Positions 55,493-64,000 of a stretch of DNA of 64,000 nt are shown piece after piece. The position numbers and the translations under genes were made by a program. Source of the DNA: Bacteroidales bacterium (GTDB taxonomy: Bacteria > Bacteroidota > Bacteroidia > Bacteroidales > UBA932); assembly GCA_017651225.1 (NCBI GenBank), contig JAGCDF010000031.1, forward strand, positions 1 to 64,000, written 5' to 3'. Each line of letters begins with the position of its first letter. The stretch's first letter is position 1. The notes below the pieces were generated by a model. It searched no databases. It worked only from the letters and a program-made list of their open reading frames with translations, and was not told where the DNA came from.

Positions 55493-56374
55493 ATGGAATC
55501 TTTACTTTACGTGCATTGGCACGTCGACCCCATACTTCTGCACATCGGTTCCCTCGAGATCCGCTGGTACGGCCTGCTGTTCGTGTCGGGCTTCGTCATC
55601 GGCTGGTATCTGTTCAAGTGGTTCTTCCAGCGCGAGAAGGTGGACGTCAAACTGATGGACCCGCTGCTGTACACCCTGCTCATCGCCACGGTCGTGGGCG
55701 CCCGCCTCGGGCACTGCATCTTCTACCAGCCGGACTACTATTTCGGCTCCTGGGCCGGGTTCCTGGAGATTTTCATGCCCTGGAAGGGCGGCCTGGCCAG
55801 CCACGGCGGCGCCATCGCCCTACTGCTTTCGATGTGGTGGTTCGCGAACCGCTACGGCAAGAAGAACGACTTTGATTTCCTGTGGATCATGGACCGCCTG
55901 TGCATCACCGTCGCCTTCGCCGGCTGCATGATCCGCCTGGGCAACCTCTTCAATTCCGAGATCTACGGCGACGTCACCACGCTCCCCTGGGGCTTCATCT
56001 TCGACCTGCGCGGCGAGACCGAGCCCAAGCACCCGACGCAGCTCTACGAGGCCCTCACCTACCTGCTGCTCGGCCTGGTCATGGTCTGGGTCTACAAGAA
56101 CAAACTGGACAAGGTGCACCGCGGATTCTTCTTCGGCTTCTTCCTGCTGGGCTGCTTCGGCGGCCGTTTCCTGATCGAATTCATCAAGGAACCGCAGGTC
56201 GAGTTCGAGCAGACGATGGCCCTGGACATGGGCCAGCTCCTCTCCATCCCCTTCATCATCGCCGGCATCGGCCTGCTGGTCTACGCCGCCAAGGCAAAAA
56301 AACCGGCCGCGGTGATTCACCCGCAGCCGGTCAAGAAAGAAGCGACGCACTATGCGCGTCCGCTAAACAACTAG
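55493..56374 (+). CDS. lgt: Prolipoprotein diacylglyceryl transferase
   Basis: A 293-residue membrane enzyme that adds diacylglycerol to the lipobox Cys. IRWYGLLFVSGFVIGWYLF, GARLGHCIFYQPDYYF, GGLASHGGAIALLLSMWWF and GCMIRLGNLFNSEIYG hold the conserved His, Arg and Asn residues; HPTQLYEAL follows. The ATG at 55493 lies 20 bases after the promoter box; another ATG at 55474 is in a different frame. The many lipoproteins in this window depend on it. Convergent with the next gene by 4 bases. Confidence 0.96.
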   Translation: MESLLYVHWHVDPILLHIGSLEIRWYGLLFVSGFVIGWYLFKWFFQREKVDVKLMDPLLYTLLIATVVGARLGHCIFYQPDYYFGSWAGFLEIFMPWKGGLASHGGAIALLLSMWWFANRYGKKNDFDFLWIMDRLCITVAFAGCMIRLGNLFNSEIYGDVTTLPWGFIFDLRGETEPKHPTQLYEALTYLLLGLVMVWVYKNKLDKVHRGFFFGFFLLGCFGGRFLIEFIKEPQVEFEQTMALDMGQLLSIPFIIAGIGLLVYAAKAKKPAAVIHPQPVKKEATHYARPLNN

Positions 56375-57534
56375 TCTACATAGACATACCACTGTTCCTC
56401 ACCGAAGCGCTGGAGCTGATCGCCCTGCTGACGCAGGCCGAAAATGTTCTTGCTCTCGGGAGCCGAATGGTTGAACCAGAGGATGACGTTGTCGTGCTTG
56501 TCGAAAGCGACGCAGAGCAGTTCGGGAATGCCGTAGCTGCCGTCATCGTCCACGTTCCAGGTGCTGCCGTACTCGGGGTTGACGTTGGTCGTCTGCACGT
56601 AGGTAGCCTTGACCTTGCCGCCCTGGGTCCACGCGATCACGATCATCGCCTCGCCGTCCTTGGGCTCAAACTCGAAGATGCCCACGCGGCCGTCCTCTTC
56701 GCGTAAATTGCCGATGTAGCGGGACTGGATGAGGGTGCGGCCGTAGCGCGTCTCCATCGCCTTCTCGAGCGATGCGCCCATCGACTGTTCCGCCTCGCCC
56801 CATTTCCAGCGGCTGAACGACGGGAAACGGTGGAAAGCGGCAAACTTCCCGTCCATGATAAGGCCGATCACCTCCATGGCCTCGTAGCCGCGGAACATAT
56901 CCTTCTTGGCGTTGGCAGGCACGTCCATCTCGTAGTACAGGCCCTGCATGCCCTTATCGCTCGCCAACCAGGGGTGGTAGCCCCATTTCAGGTCCTCGTC
57001 TTTCAAGTGGTCCTCGAGGTAGGTCAGCGGCGCGTAGTTCTGCTTGAAGAACATCCAGGCGGGCGTCGTGCGGTCCCACTCCGGCACCTCTTCCTGACGG
57101 ACGAACAGCTGGAAGTTTTCGCTGGGATAGACATAGCCCGGAAGGCCGTAATGGCCGTCCCAGTAGTAATGCATGCCGCTGCGGTAGAATGCGGACGGGC
57201 CGACGTACTGCGTGTCGCGGTCCCAGGTCACGTCCGTCACGGCCTCGTTGCCCCAGAAAGCCTTCGCGCCGATGCCGGCCACCTCCATCTCCTTCCCGCC
57301 GACCTCCAGCGACCGGGGAAGGGAGACCGTGCCGGCATAGTTGCCGCCCGCACAGAGCTCCAGCTTCAGGCCTTCGACATAATGATAGCGGTAGCCGTTC
57401 ACGTCGGTCACGGTTTCGCTCTCGGGATCGTACTCGCCGTGCGGCGCATCCTGCGCGGAAGCGGAGAACGTCAGGCTCAAAGCCAAAGCTGGCAGCACCA
57501 GGGCTGCCAGCTTGGAAGAAAAATTAAATCTCAT
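56371..57534 (-). CDS. Secreted hypothetical protein with degenerate leucine-rich repeat
   Basis: A 387-residue protein with signal peptide (LAALVLPALALSLTFSASAQ). Residues about 68-105 (SLPRSLEVGGKEMEVAGIG; KAFWGNEAVTDVTWD) resemble one or two BspA-type leucine-rich repeat units. The rest, with many Trp and Tyr residues, is not recognised. It begins at the last base of the TMEM43 gene stop (TAATG), so the two are coupled. Function unknown. Confidence 0.72.
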   Translation of the reverse strand: MRFNFSSKLAALVLPALALSLTFSASAQDAPHGEYDPESETVTDVNGYRYHYVEGLKLELCAGGNYAGTVSLPRSLEVGGKEMEVAGIGAKAFWGNEAVTDVTWDRDTQYVGPSAFYRSGMHYYWDGHYGLPGYVYPSENFQLFVRQEEVPEWDRTTPAWMFFKQNYAPLTYLEDHLKDEDLKWGYHPWLASDKGMQGLYYEMDVPANAKKDMFRGYEAMEVIGLIMDGKFAAFHRFPSFSRWKWGEAEQSMGASLEKAMETRYGRTLIQSRYIGNLREEDGRVGIFEFEPKDGEAMIVIAWTQGGKVKATYVQTTNVNPEYGSTWNVDDDGSYGIPELLCVAFDKHDNVILWFNHSAPESKNIFGLRQQGDQLQRFGEEQWYVYVD

Positions 57535-58745
57535 TATTCCGCGTCGCTTTTCGGAGCTTCCGGAGCTGCAGGGGCAGCCGGGGCGGCAGTAGCGGCCGCA
57601 GCGGCAGGAACCTCGGCGGGAGCCTTCTTGCTCTTGGAGATCAGGAGGTAGATCAGACCGGCGATCACGACGGCGAGGGCGATGGCCAGGACCGGACGGT
57701 AGGCCACCCAGGCGATCATGATCACAAGCAGCGACCAGATGAATCCGACGATGCCCGTCACGAGGTTCACACCCACCGAGGCGACATTGGCCAGGAACGG
57801 GAGGACCTTGAGGAGGGTCACGAGGATGCTGAACATCGAGCGGAGACCGGCGATCACGAGGATGACGCCGAGGATGCGGAGCAGCCAGAGGATCATCTTG
57901 TTGGCGGCCTTCTCGGACTCGAACATCGACTCCTGGGAGTGCTCACCCATCTTGAGAACCATCAGGCTCTTGCCGTTCTTGTGCTTGTAGGACTCGAAGG
58001 TATTGCCGGTCACCTTGCCGAGGATGGAGGCGACGCCGCCGTCCGCTTCGGTAAAGGTCACGCGGACGTCACCGACGGCCGGGGTCTGGGGATTCTCACC
58101 ATAATATACGACATTGCCTTCCACGAAGGTGTCCACGCCGTTGGCCAGGGAGGCCGGAACGTTCACGGACGTGTTGGCGGGGATGGCACCGACCATTGCC
58201 GGAGGAAGCACATAAGCGCCGAAGTCCACCTTCTGGGCCGTCACGGTATTGTCGGGAACGGTCGTGCGGACGTAGTTGCTGCCCTGATAGTCAGGATCCT
58301 TGAAACTGCCGGAGTCGACCGGGCCGCTCACCCACTCCTTGGAGTAGGTGTAGGTCGTGGTGGTCTCCTGACCGCCACCGATCTTGTCCTTGGTCTCGGA
58401 GGTGGAATGCTCCACCCACTGATAATACTCGACGTCACGCACCAGACGGATCGCGTTCACGGACACGCCGTAATCGGGATCGGTCAGGATCTCGTCAGTC
58501 TTCGCCACGGCCGTGGCGTGGATCAGCTGTCCCTCGAGGGAAGCGTCCAGGCTGGCGACGCTGGCCACGTCGACGCACTCGGTCTCGGCGGCTTTCAGCA
58601 TTTTCGCGGTTTTGACTGCGCGACCCTCATTCCACCACAGGAGGACGGTCGCGGCGACAAACAGGACCAGGCCGGTGACAATTCCCTTCAGGGAGTTGCC
58701 GAGGCGGGAGCCGTAGCTTGTCTTGGTTACTTCTTGATAGGCCAT
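57534..58745 (-). CDS. TMEM43 (LUMA) family membrane protein
   Basis: A 403-residue protein. The first membrane segment follows YGSRLGNSLKGIVTG, and LLWWNEGRAVKTAKML is a hallmark of the TMEM43 family. A large external domain (about 45-265) is followed by several membrane segments (about 283-370) and an Ala/Pro-rich tail. Bacterial members have no settled function; the human relative is an inner nuclear membrane/ER protein. It lies 49 bases after pgk on the same strand and is coupled to the secreted protein downstream. Confidence 0.87.
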   Translation of the reverse strand: MAYQEVTKTSYGSRLGNSLKGIVTGLVLFVAATVLLWWNEGRAVKTAKMLKAAETECVDVASVASLDASLEGQLIHATAVAKTDEILTDPDYGVSVNAIRLVRDVEYYQWVEHSTSETKDKIGGGQETTTTYTYSKEWVSGPVDSGSFKDPDYQGSNYVRTTVPDNTVTAQKVDFGAYVLPPAMVGAIPANTSVNVPASLANGVDTFVEGNVVYYGENPQTPAVGDVRVTFTEADGGVASILGKVTGNTFESYKHKNGKSLMVLKMGEHSQESMFESEKAANKMILWLLRILGVILVIAGLRSMFSILVTLLKVLPFLANVASVGVNLVTGIVGFIWSLLVIMIAWVAYRPVLAIALAVVIAGLIYLLISKSKKAPAEVPAAAAATAAPAAPAAPEAPKSDAE

Positions 58746-58794
58746 ACACTAAATTGGGTTTAAAAGGTTAAAAAAGAATTGCTTGTTTTGTGCG

Positions 58795-60048
58795 CTAGCC
58801 GCGAATCGCGGCGATGCCCGGAAGCTCTTTACCCTCAAGAGCCTCGAGCATGGCGCCACCGCCGGTGGAAACGTAGCTCACCTTCTCGGCGTAGCCCATC
58901 TGGGTCACGGCAGCGACGGAGTCACCGCCACCCACGAGGGTGTAAGCGCCCTTGGCCGTGGCCTCGGCGAGGTCTTCGGCGATCTGGAGCGTACCCTTGG
59001 CGAAGGTCGGCATCTCGAACACGCCGACGGGGCCGTTCCACAGGACGGTCTTGGAACCGAGGATGACATCCTTCCACTCCTTCAGGGAAGCGGGGCCGGC
59101 GTCCATGCCTTCCCAACCCTCGGGAATCTGGCCGGACGGGACGATCTTCGTGTTGGCGTCGTTGCTGAAGTCGTCAGCGATGACGGTCTCCTGGGAGAGA
59201 TAGATCTTCACGCCCTTCTCCTTGGCCTTGGCGAGGATCTCGAGGGCCTGCGGCATGAGGTCGTCCTCATGCAGGGAGTTGCCGATCTGGCCGCCCTGGG
59301 CCTTGACGAAGGTATAACCCATACCGCCGCCGATAATCAGGTTGTCCACCTTCTCGAGCATGTTCTCGAGCACGGCGAGTTTGGAAGAGACCTTGGAGCC
59401 GCCGATGATGGCGGTGAAGGGGTGCTTGGCGTTCTTGAGGACGTTGTCGATCGCCTTGATCTCACCTTCCATCAGGTAGCCGAACATCTTGTCGTTGGGG
59501 AAGTAGTCGGCGATAAGGGCGGTGGAGGCGTGGGCACGGTGGGCCGTACCGAAAGCGTCGTTGATGTAGCAGTCAGCGTAGGAAGCGAGGGTCTTGACAA
59601 AGTCCTTCTGGCTGGCCTTGACGGCAGCCTTGGCGGCCTTCTTCTCCTCGTCGGAGGCATCCTCGGCGAGTCCGCGGGGCTTGCCTTCCTCTTCGGCGTA
59701 GAAGCGGAGGTTCTCGAGCAGGAGGGCCTCACCCGGCTTCAGGGAAGCCACTTCGGCCTGGGCCTTCTGGCAATCGGCGGCGAACTTCACCGGAGCGCCG
59801 AGGCACTCGGCCACATGATTCACGATGTGCTTGAGGGAGAACTTGTCGGTCACGCCCTTCGGACGGCCAAGGTGGGACATGATGATAAGGGAACCGCCAC
59901 CGGCGAGAACCTTCTTGAGGGTCGGCATGGCCCGGCGGATGCGGGTGTCGTCCGTAATTTCAAACTGCTCGTTGAGGGGAACGTTGAAGTCCACGCGCAC
60001 GATCGCCTTCTTGCCGGCGAAATCGTAGGAATCGATGTGTTGCTGCAT
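58795..60048 (-). CDS. pgk: Phosphoglycerate kinase
   Basis: A 417-residue glycolytic enzyme. [10 protein letters not shown] near residue 18, MSHLGRPKG near 57, LLLENLRFY near 110, the hinge region GGSKVSSKL near 213 and the C-terminal [10 protein letters not shown] (about 371) are all present. A short lysine/alanine-rich insertion near residue 125-140 ([20 protein letters not shown]) is common in Bacteroidota. A TATCTTTG box lies at 60080-60087. Confidence 0.97.
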   Translation of the reverse strand: MQQHIDSYDFAGKKAIVRVDFNVPLNEQFEITDDTRIRRAMPTLKKVLAGGGSLIIMSHLGRPKGVTDKFSLKHIVNHVAECLGAPVKFAADCQKAQAEVASLKPGEALLLENLRFYAEEEGKPRGLAEDASDEEKKAAKAAVKASQKDFVKTLASYADCYINDAFGTAHRAHASTALIADYFPNDKMFGYLMEGEIKAIDNVLKNAKHPFTAIIGGSKVSSKLAVLENMLEKVDNLIIGGGMGYTFVKAQGGQIGNSLHEDDLMPQALEILAKAKEKGVKIYLSQETVIADDFSNDANTKIVPSGQIPEGWEGMDAGPASLKEWKDVILGSKTVLWNGPVGVFEMPTFAKGTLQIAEDLAEATAKGAYTLVGGGDSVAAVTQMGYAEKVSYVSTGGGAMLEALEGKELPGIAAIRG

Positions 60049-60079
60049 AGCTATAAAGATGTTTGAATATTCCGAATCG

Positions 60080-60087
60080 CAAAGATA
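60080..60087 (-). promoter_or_regulatory. -7 box for pgk
   Basis: The minus strand reads TATCTTTG, 31 bases before the ATG at 60048, and lies between the yidD stop and pgk. Confidence 0.6.
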
Positions 60088-60106
60088 ACAATTATTTCCG
60101 AATTAT

Positions 60107-60346
60107 TTACGGCACCGGGTCGTAGCCCGAGCCGCCCCACGGATGGCAGCGGAGAATGCGCTTCAGGCTCAGCCAGAAGCCCTTGAAGGGGCCGTATTTC
60201 CGGAAGGCCTCGAGGGCGTACTGCGAGCAGGTGGGGGTGAAGCGGCAGGTCGGCGGCTTGAGCGGCGAGATACAGAGCTGATAGAATTTGATCAGCAGGA
60301 TGAAGGGGGCGGCGAGGATGCGCCGGATGACGGCCAGAGCGCTCAT
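60107..60346 (-). CDS. yidD: Membrane protein insertion efficiency factor YidD
   Basis: A 79-residue protein with an amphipathic N-terminus and the hallmark [20 protein letters not shown] and [13 protein letters not shown]. It assists YidC-dependent membrane insertion. It overlaps rnpA by ATGA, the usual pairing. Confidence 0.96.
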   Translation of the reverse strand: MSALAVIRRILAAPFILLIKFYQLCISPLKPPTCRFTPTCSQYALEAFRKYGPFKGFWLSLKRILRCHPWGGSGYDPVP

Positions 60347-60708
60347 ACCTTCTCGCGGATGCGGTTCAGGATGTCCGTGACCTCGGCGTAGACGGTGGCG
60401 AAATCGGCCACCTCCGCGTGGGAGTAAGCGAGCAGCAGGTCGATGCCGGGGCCCGGGAGGAGCTCCTTCTGGAGGCGGTAGGCCTCGCGCATGCGGCGCT
60501 TGAGGAGATTGCGCTTGACGGCGCGCTTGAAGAACTTCTTCGGCACGGAGACCATGATGCGGTTGAGGCCGGTCTCATGCCCCGCCGACCAGCAGAAGCG
60601 CAGGTGCGCGGTGGCGCCCCATTTCCCCGAGGAAATGAGTGCGGAGACGGTCGTCTTCCCGCACAGCCTTTCCTCTTTGGAGAGAGTATGGCTCTGCGGA
60701 GAAGTCAT
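60343..60708 (-). CDS. rnpA: Ribonuclease P protein component
   Basis: A 121-residue basic protein. [19 protein letters not shown] (near residue 63) is the RNR motif that contacts the catalytic RNA, and [15 protein letters not shown] precedes it. It helps process tRNA 5' ends. It follows hemD with no gap and overlaps yidD. Confidence 0.95.
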   Translation of the reverse strand: MTSPQSHTLSKEERLCGKTTVSALISSGKWGATAHLRFCWSAGHETGLNRIMVSVPKKFFKRAVKRNLLKRRMREAYRLQKELLPGPGIDLLLAYSHAEVADFATVYAEVTDILNRIREKV

Positions 60709-61443
60709 TTAGCGGGCGGATTGGAGATAGAGCTCGACAGCCTTGCTGATGGAAGTGGCCTCCGGCGTGGGGGCCTTGAGAGCGATCTCGTAGCCGGCTT
60801 CCTCCATGGCTTTGACCACGGCTTTGCCGAAGGAGATGAATTTGAGCGATCCCTGCTGGAATTCGGGATAGTTTTCGTGCAGCGACGCCACGTCGGCGGG
60901 GTTGCAAAGGACGGCGATGTCGAAGGCGGAGAGGTTCGTCTCGTGCAGGTCCTGCGGCACGGGCTTGACCAGCACGCCCACGGTGTAGTCCAGTTTGGCG
61001 GCCTCGAACAGGGTCGTGATCGGGGTGATGTCGGATCCTTCCGTCGTGGCGATCAGGAATTTCTCGCCCTTGTGCTTGGCCGTGACCAGCGCGACGATGG
61101 AGTCCGGCGAGCCGGAACCGTAGAAAATCTTGCGCTTGCGGTAGACGATGTGCTTCTGCAGATACATGGCGACGGCTTCCGTCGAACAGAAATATTTCAT
61201 GGTCTCCGGCACCTTGAAACGCATTTCGTCGCACAGCTTGAAGTAGGCGTCGATGGCGTGGCGGGAGGAGAAGACGATGGCGGTATAGTCGGGCAGGTTG
61301 ATGTGCTCGGCCCGGAATTCGCGGGCGGAAAGCGGTTCGATGAGGAAGAACGGCTGGAAGGTCAGTTCAGCCCCAAACTGGCTTTGCAGGGTCTCGTAAG
61401 CGGCGAGATTGGACGGGACTTGCTGGGATATCAGGATCTTCAT
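60709..61443 (-). CDS. hemD: Uroporphyrinogen-III synthase
   Basis: A 244-residue two-domain protein. VFSSRHAIDAYFKLC near residue 57 and FLIATTEGSDITPI near 128 match the HemD family in Bacteroidota, where sequence is poorly conserved. It closes hydroxymethylbilane to uroporphyrinogen III in heme synthesis. Its location after a DUF4271 gene and before rnpA-yidD is usual for the phylum. A near-consensus box (CATATTTG, 61451-61458) lies 7 bases upstream, and TACCTTTG lies at 61515-61522 inside the DUF4271 gene. Confidence 0.87.
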   Translation of the reverse strand: MKILISQQVPSNLAAYETLQSQFGAELTFQPFFLIEPLSAREFRAEHINLPDYTAIVFSSRHAIDAYFKLCDEMRFKVPETMKYFCSTEAVAMYLQKHIVYRKRKIFYGSGSPDSIVALVTAKHKGEKFLIATTEGSDITPITTLFEAAKLDYTVGVLVKPVPQDLHETNLSAFDIAVLCNPADVASLHENYPEFQQGSLKFISFGKAVVKAMEEAGYEIALKAPTPEATSISKAVELYLQSAR

Positions 61444-61459
61444 CTGGCTGCAAATATGA

Positions 61460-62167
61460 TCAAAAATTCACTACAACTGCTACCAATACGGCGGCGGGTA
61501 AAATTTCAAGCGCGCAAAGGTACAAAAAAGTTGAGAATCCCGAGCAATGCGCGTGTAAAATTTGTCCTGTGCGCCCGAGGGCGAAGACCCAGACGGCGGA
61601 AAGGGTCCAGCGCATGACGGAGCAGGCGGTCTCCTCCGGCACGCGCGCCAGCAGCAGCCCGGCGGTCAGCAGGAGCATGACGGGAAGGACCAGCATCAGG
61701 TAGTTGTAGAGGTTGCGCCGCGCGATGGCTACCGTCTTCTTGTCCAGGCGGTTGAAGCGGAAGAAGAGGTAGCACAGGCTGCGCAGGATGAGGTACGCCA
61801 CAACCAGGCCGACGGTGGCGGGAACGCTCCAGCCGGCGGGAAGTGTGTCCATGAAAGCGGGCCGCAGCACGTGGAAGCGGTCCAGGATCAGGCAGAAAGG
61901 CAGGGTGAGGCAGAACGCGATCCGGTTGCGGACCCGCGCGGTGCCCAGGCTCTGCTCCAGCGCTTCGGCGCCGCGGGAGCGGCTGTAGCTGTAGAGCAGG
62001 GGCGGGGTGAGGCGGAACAGGTCCAGCAGGCAGCGCATGATCAGGGCGATCGACACCAGGATCAGGATGCGGTTGAGCAGGACGTCCGACCAGCAGGCCG
62101 GCGCCGCCAGCGTCTCCAGGGGGCTGGCGGACATTTCCAGGGTTCCGCTCCGGAAGATTTCTTCCAT
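61460..62167 (-). CDS. DUF4271 membrane protein
   Basis: A 235-residue protein with six or seven hydrophobic segments and the segment LYNYLMLVLPVMLLLTAGLL near residue 155. It matches DUF4271 proteins, which in Bacteroidota sit just upstream of hemD. Function unknown. It lies 6 bases after the SUI1-type gene. Confidence 0.83.
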   Translation of the reverse strand: MEEIFRSGTLEMSASPLETLAAPACWSDVLLNRILILVSIALIMRCLLDLFRLTPPLLYSYSRSRGAEALEQSLGTARVRNRIAFCLTLPFCLILDRFHVLRPAFMDTLPAGWSVPATVGLVVAYLILRSLCYLFFRFNRLDKKTVAIARRNLYNYLMLVLPVMLLLTAGLLLARVPEETACSVMRWTLSAVWVFALGRTGQILHAHCSGFSTFLYLCALEILPAAVLVAVVVNF

Positions 62168-62173
62168 GATCTG

Positions 62174-62521
62174 CTAGTTGCCGCGTTTGACTTGGTATCC
62201 CATGCCGGAAAGCAGCGTGACCAGCTTGTCGCGCAGGTCGCCCTGGATGAGGATCTGCCCCTCCTCGACGGTCCCGCCGACGCCGCACTTGGTCTTGAGC
62301 GTCTTCGCGAGCGCCGCGAGGTCGGCCGCCCGGCCGACGAACCCGTCCACGAGCGTGACCTGCTTGCCGGCGCGCCGGCGGCGGTCGATGCGGACGACCA
62401 GGCGCTGCTTCTCCGGGGCGAGCGTGTCCGCCTCCGGCGCGTCCAGCGCCGTCTGGTATTGGAAGTCGGGATTGGTGGAATAGACGACACCCAGGCGATC
62501 TTTCCAGTCTTGTTGTGCCAT
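62174..62521 (-). CDS. SUI1/eIF1-family translation factor
   Basis: A 115-residue protein with a C-terminal SUI1 domain: RLVVRIDRRRRAGKQVTLVD, then LKTKCGVGGTVEEGQILIQG, typical of the bacterial YciH type. It is thought to affect start-codon choice. The ATG at 62521 lies 16 bases after a TATCTTTG box. First gene of the transcript toward hemD. Confidence 0.92.
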   Translation of the reverse strand: MAQQDWKDRLGVVYSTNPDFQYQTALDAPEADTLAPEKQRLVVRIDRRRRAGKQVTLVDGFVGRAADLAALAKTLKTKCGVGGTVEEGQILIQGDLRDKLVTLLSGMGYQVKRGN

Positions 62522-62537
62522 GCTGGGATAATTTTTG

Positions 62538-62567
62538 CAAAGATACAGATTTTTAGTTGTACATTTG
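62538..62567. promoter_or_regulatory. Face-to-face divergent promoters, SUI1 and DUF2723 genes
   Basis: TATCTTTG on minus (62538-62545) and TACATTTG on plus (62560-62567), spacer 14 bases. The plus box ends 6 bases before the ATG at 62574. Confidence 0.6.
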
Positions 62568-62573
62568 CAAGTT

Positions 62574-64000
62574 ATGACAGAGAAGAAATTCACCTTGTGG
62601 AACCGGATCTGCGCGGCTGTCGCCTTCGTCGTCTCCGCCGTCACGTATCTGCTGACCATAGAACCGTCCGCATCCTTCTGGGACTGTGGCGAATTCATCG
62701 CTTCATCGTATAAACTCGAGGTGGGACACCCGCCGGGAAACCCGGTGTTCCAGCTGTTCGCCCGCATTTTCACCCTGTTCGGGGACAACATGCACGCGGC
62801 GATCCTCGTCAACGCGATGAGCGCCCTGTGCTCCGCGGCGACGATCCTCTTCCTGTACCTGACCGTCGTCTGGCTCGCCAAGCGCCTAGTGCGCCCGGCC
62901 GCCGACGGCTACAGCCCGGCGCAGGCCGTCGCCATCTTCGGCTCCGGCCTCGTGGGCGCTCTGGTGTACGCCTTCTCCGACACCTTCTGGTTCTCCGCCG
63001 TCGAGGGTGAGGTCTACGCGATGTCCTCCCTCTTCACCGCCGTGGTGTTCTGGCTCATGACCGTGTGGTACGACCGCGCCGACGAGCCGCACGCCCTGCG
63101 CTGGATCGTGCTGATCGCCTTCCTGATGGGCCTGAGCATCGGCGTGCACCTGCTGAACCTGCTGGCCATCCCGGCCCTCGTGTTCATGTACTACTACCGC
63201 CAGCGCGAGGACAAGCCCTTCTCCTTCAAGGAGCTGGTCAAGATCTTCGCCGTGGGCGTGGTGATTCTCGGCCTGATCGTCTTCCTGGTGGTCCCCTACC
63301 TGCCCAAGCTGGCGGCGTACTTCGACCTCTTCTTCGTCAACACCCTGGGCCTGCCGTACAACACCGGCGCCGCCTTCTTCCTGGTCGCGCTGCTCGCCCT
63401 GCTCTTCTGGGGCATCTTCCGCACGATGAAGGAGGAGAAGGTCTTCCTGAACACCGCGCTGCTGTGCGTGACCGTCATCACCATCGGCTTCTCGGTCTTC
63501 ACCATCGACATCATCCGCTCCTGCGCGAAGACCCCGACCAACGAATACCAGCCCGACAACGCCTTCACCCTGGTGCGCTACCTCTCCCGCGAGCAGTACG
63601 GCTCCACGCCGCTGCTCTACGGCCAGTACTACGGCGCCCCCTACGATCTCAAGACCACGACCTACTGGGCGCCGCTCGACGGCAAGTACAAGAAGGTCGA
63701 AGGTCCGATCGACGCCCGCTACAAGGCTTCCGGCAAGATGCTCTTCCCGCGCATGTGGAGTACGAGCCCGGACGGTAGCTACGAGGCGTTCTACGAAACC
63801 TACACCAACGGCAAGGGCCAGCGCGTGGCCGGAGCCACAGCCCGCAAGCCGTCTTTCGGCACCAACCTCTACTATTTCTTCGACTACCAGCTGAACTGGA
63901 TGTACTGGCGCTACTTCATGTGGAACTTCGCCGGCCGCCAGAACCAGATCCACGCCCCCAATCCGGGCGATATCTTCCACGGCAACTGGGAGAGCGGCGT
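62574..64000 (+). CDS. DUF2723 membrane protein (TMEM260-like O-mannosyltransferase type; runs off the right edge)
   Basis: The plus strand is open from the ATG at 62574 to the window end, about 475 codons. EPSASFWDCGEFIASSYKLE near residue 30 and GHPPGNPVFQLFARIFTLFG near 51 are hallmarks of DUF2723. Many membrane segments follow (about 75-100, 115-140, 165-190, 225-245, 265-285). The family is related to protein O-mannosyltransferases and may glycosylate exported proteins; this is inferred from family. The C-terminal part is outside the window. Confidence 0.93.
   Translation, partial: MTEKKFTLWNRICAAVAFVVSAVTYLLTIEPSASFWDCGEFIASSYKLEVGHPPGNPVFQLFARIFTLFGDNMHAAILVNAMSALCSAATILFLYLTVVWLAKRLVRPAADGYSPAQAVAIFGSGLVGALVYAFSDTFWFSAVEGEVYAMSSLFTAVVFWLMTVWYDRADEPHALRWIVLIAFLMGLSIGVHLLNLLAIPALVFMYYYRQREDKPFSFKELVKIFAVGVVILGLIVFLVVPYLPKLAAYFDLFFVNTLGLPYNTGAAFFLVALLALLFWGIFRTMKEEKVFLNTALLCVTVITIGFSVFTIDIIRSCAKTPTNEYQPDNAFTLVRYLSREQYGSTPLLYGQYYGAPYDLKTTTYWAPLDGKYKKVEGPIDARYKASGKMLFPRMWSTSPDGSYEAFYETYTNGKGQRVAGATARKPSFGTNLYYFFDYQLNWMYWRYFMWNFAGRQNQIHAPNPGDIFHGNWESG

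Noticed and set aside
55474..55875. ATG at 55474 just before lgt
   Set aside because: It opens a different frame that runs antagonistically through lgt and matches no protein family.

Overview
The window looks like chromosomal sequence from an uncultured, anaerobic, high-GC member of the Bacteroidales. The evidence is: promoter boxes of the Bacteroidetes form TAnnTTTG in front of many genes; Bacteroidota gene families (GldH, DUF4249, DUF4271, DUF2723, a PG0541-type transporter-associated protein, RicT/PSP1); an ECF sigma/FecR/TonB-receptor locus; and no Shine-Dalgarno pattern. The genus cannot be fixed from sequence reading alone. GC is high in most genes (one 60-base stretch at 10561-10620 counts 72%), except in the DUF4249 part of the TonB locus (about 40% over 19381-19500).

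Layout. 1-4810: alpha-2-macroglobulin lipoprotein (cut by the window edge) divergent from pbpC. 4851-9872: small DUF486 membrane protein, nucleoside kinase coupled to uvrA, and a divergent EamA-type transporter. 9886-16208: S41 protease and recO, asnA, an LPG-synthase-type membrane protein, and a PfkB kinase operon. 16198-20826: ECF sigma, DUF4249 lipoprotein, FecR and TonB receptor. 20940-24347: tRNA-Arg, a YitT protein and the two subunits of an NfnAB-type electron-bifurcating transhydrogenase. 24418-34992: two M23 peptidases, a MerR regulator, a zinc-ribbon coiled-coil protein, dnaB, rseC, rnfBCDGEA and a small outer-membrane protein, all on the minus strand. 35037-40103: alaS followed by a single reading frame that joins an LptF/LptG-type permease to methionyl-tRNA formyltransferase. 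40104-40826: a repeat-rich intergenic region. 40827-43653: a membrane ferredoxin fusion and a Tat-lipoprotein aldo/keto reductase. 43648-49493: trmB, gldH, ricT, holB, a prenyl synthase, a LOG-family gene, a beta-barrel protein and trxA. 49556-55425: TolC/MFP/RND efflux operon plus a PG0541-type gene. 55493-64000: lgt, a secreted LRR-like protein, a TMEM43 homologue, pgk, yidD, rnpA, hemD, DUF4271, a SUI1-type factor and a DUF2723 membrane protein (cut by the edge).

How the parts fit. Nfn and Rnf link ferredoxin, NADH, NADPH and an ion gradient, as expected of an anaerobic fermenter; the ferredoxin-rich pair at 40827-43653 adds further low-potential redox proteins. Many genes overlap by ATGA or TAATG, so translational coupling is the rule.

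The most unusual features are the LptF/G-Fmt fusion; REP-like palindromes that sit in frame inside two genes (fmt and the ferredoxin fusion) as well as between genes; a nested inverted-repeat element at 40462-40595; and four divergent promoter pairs with the same face-to-face geometry. No phage, CRISPR array, defence island or complete insertion sequence was seen.
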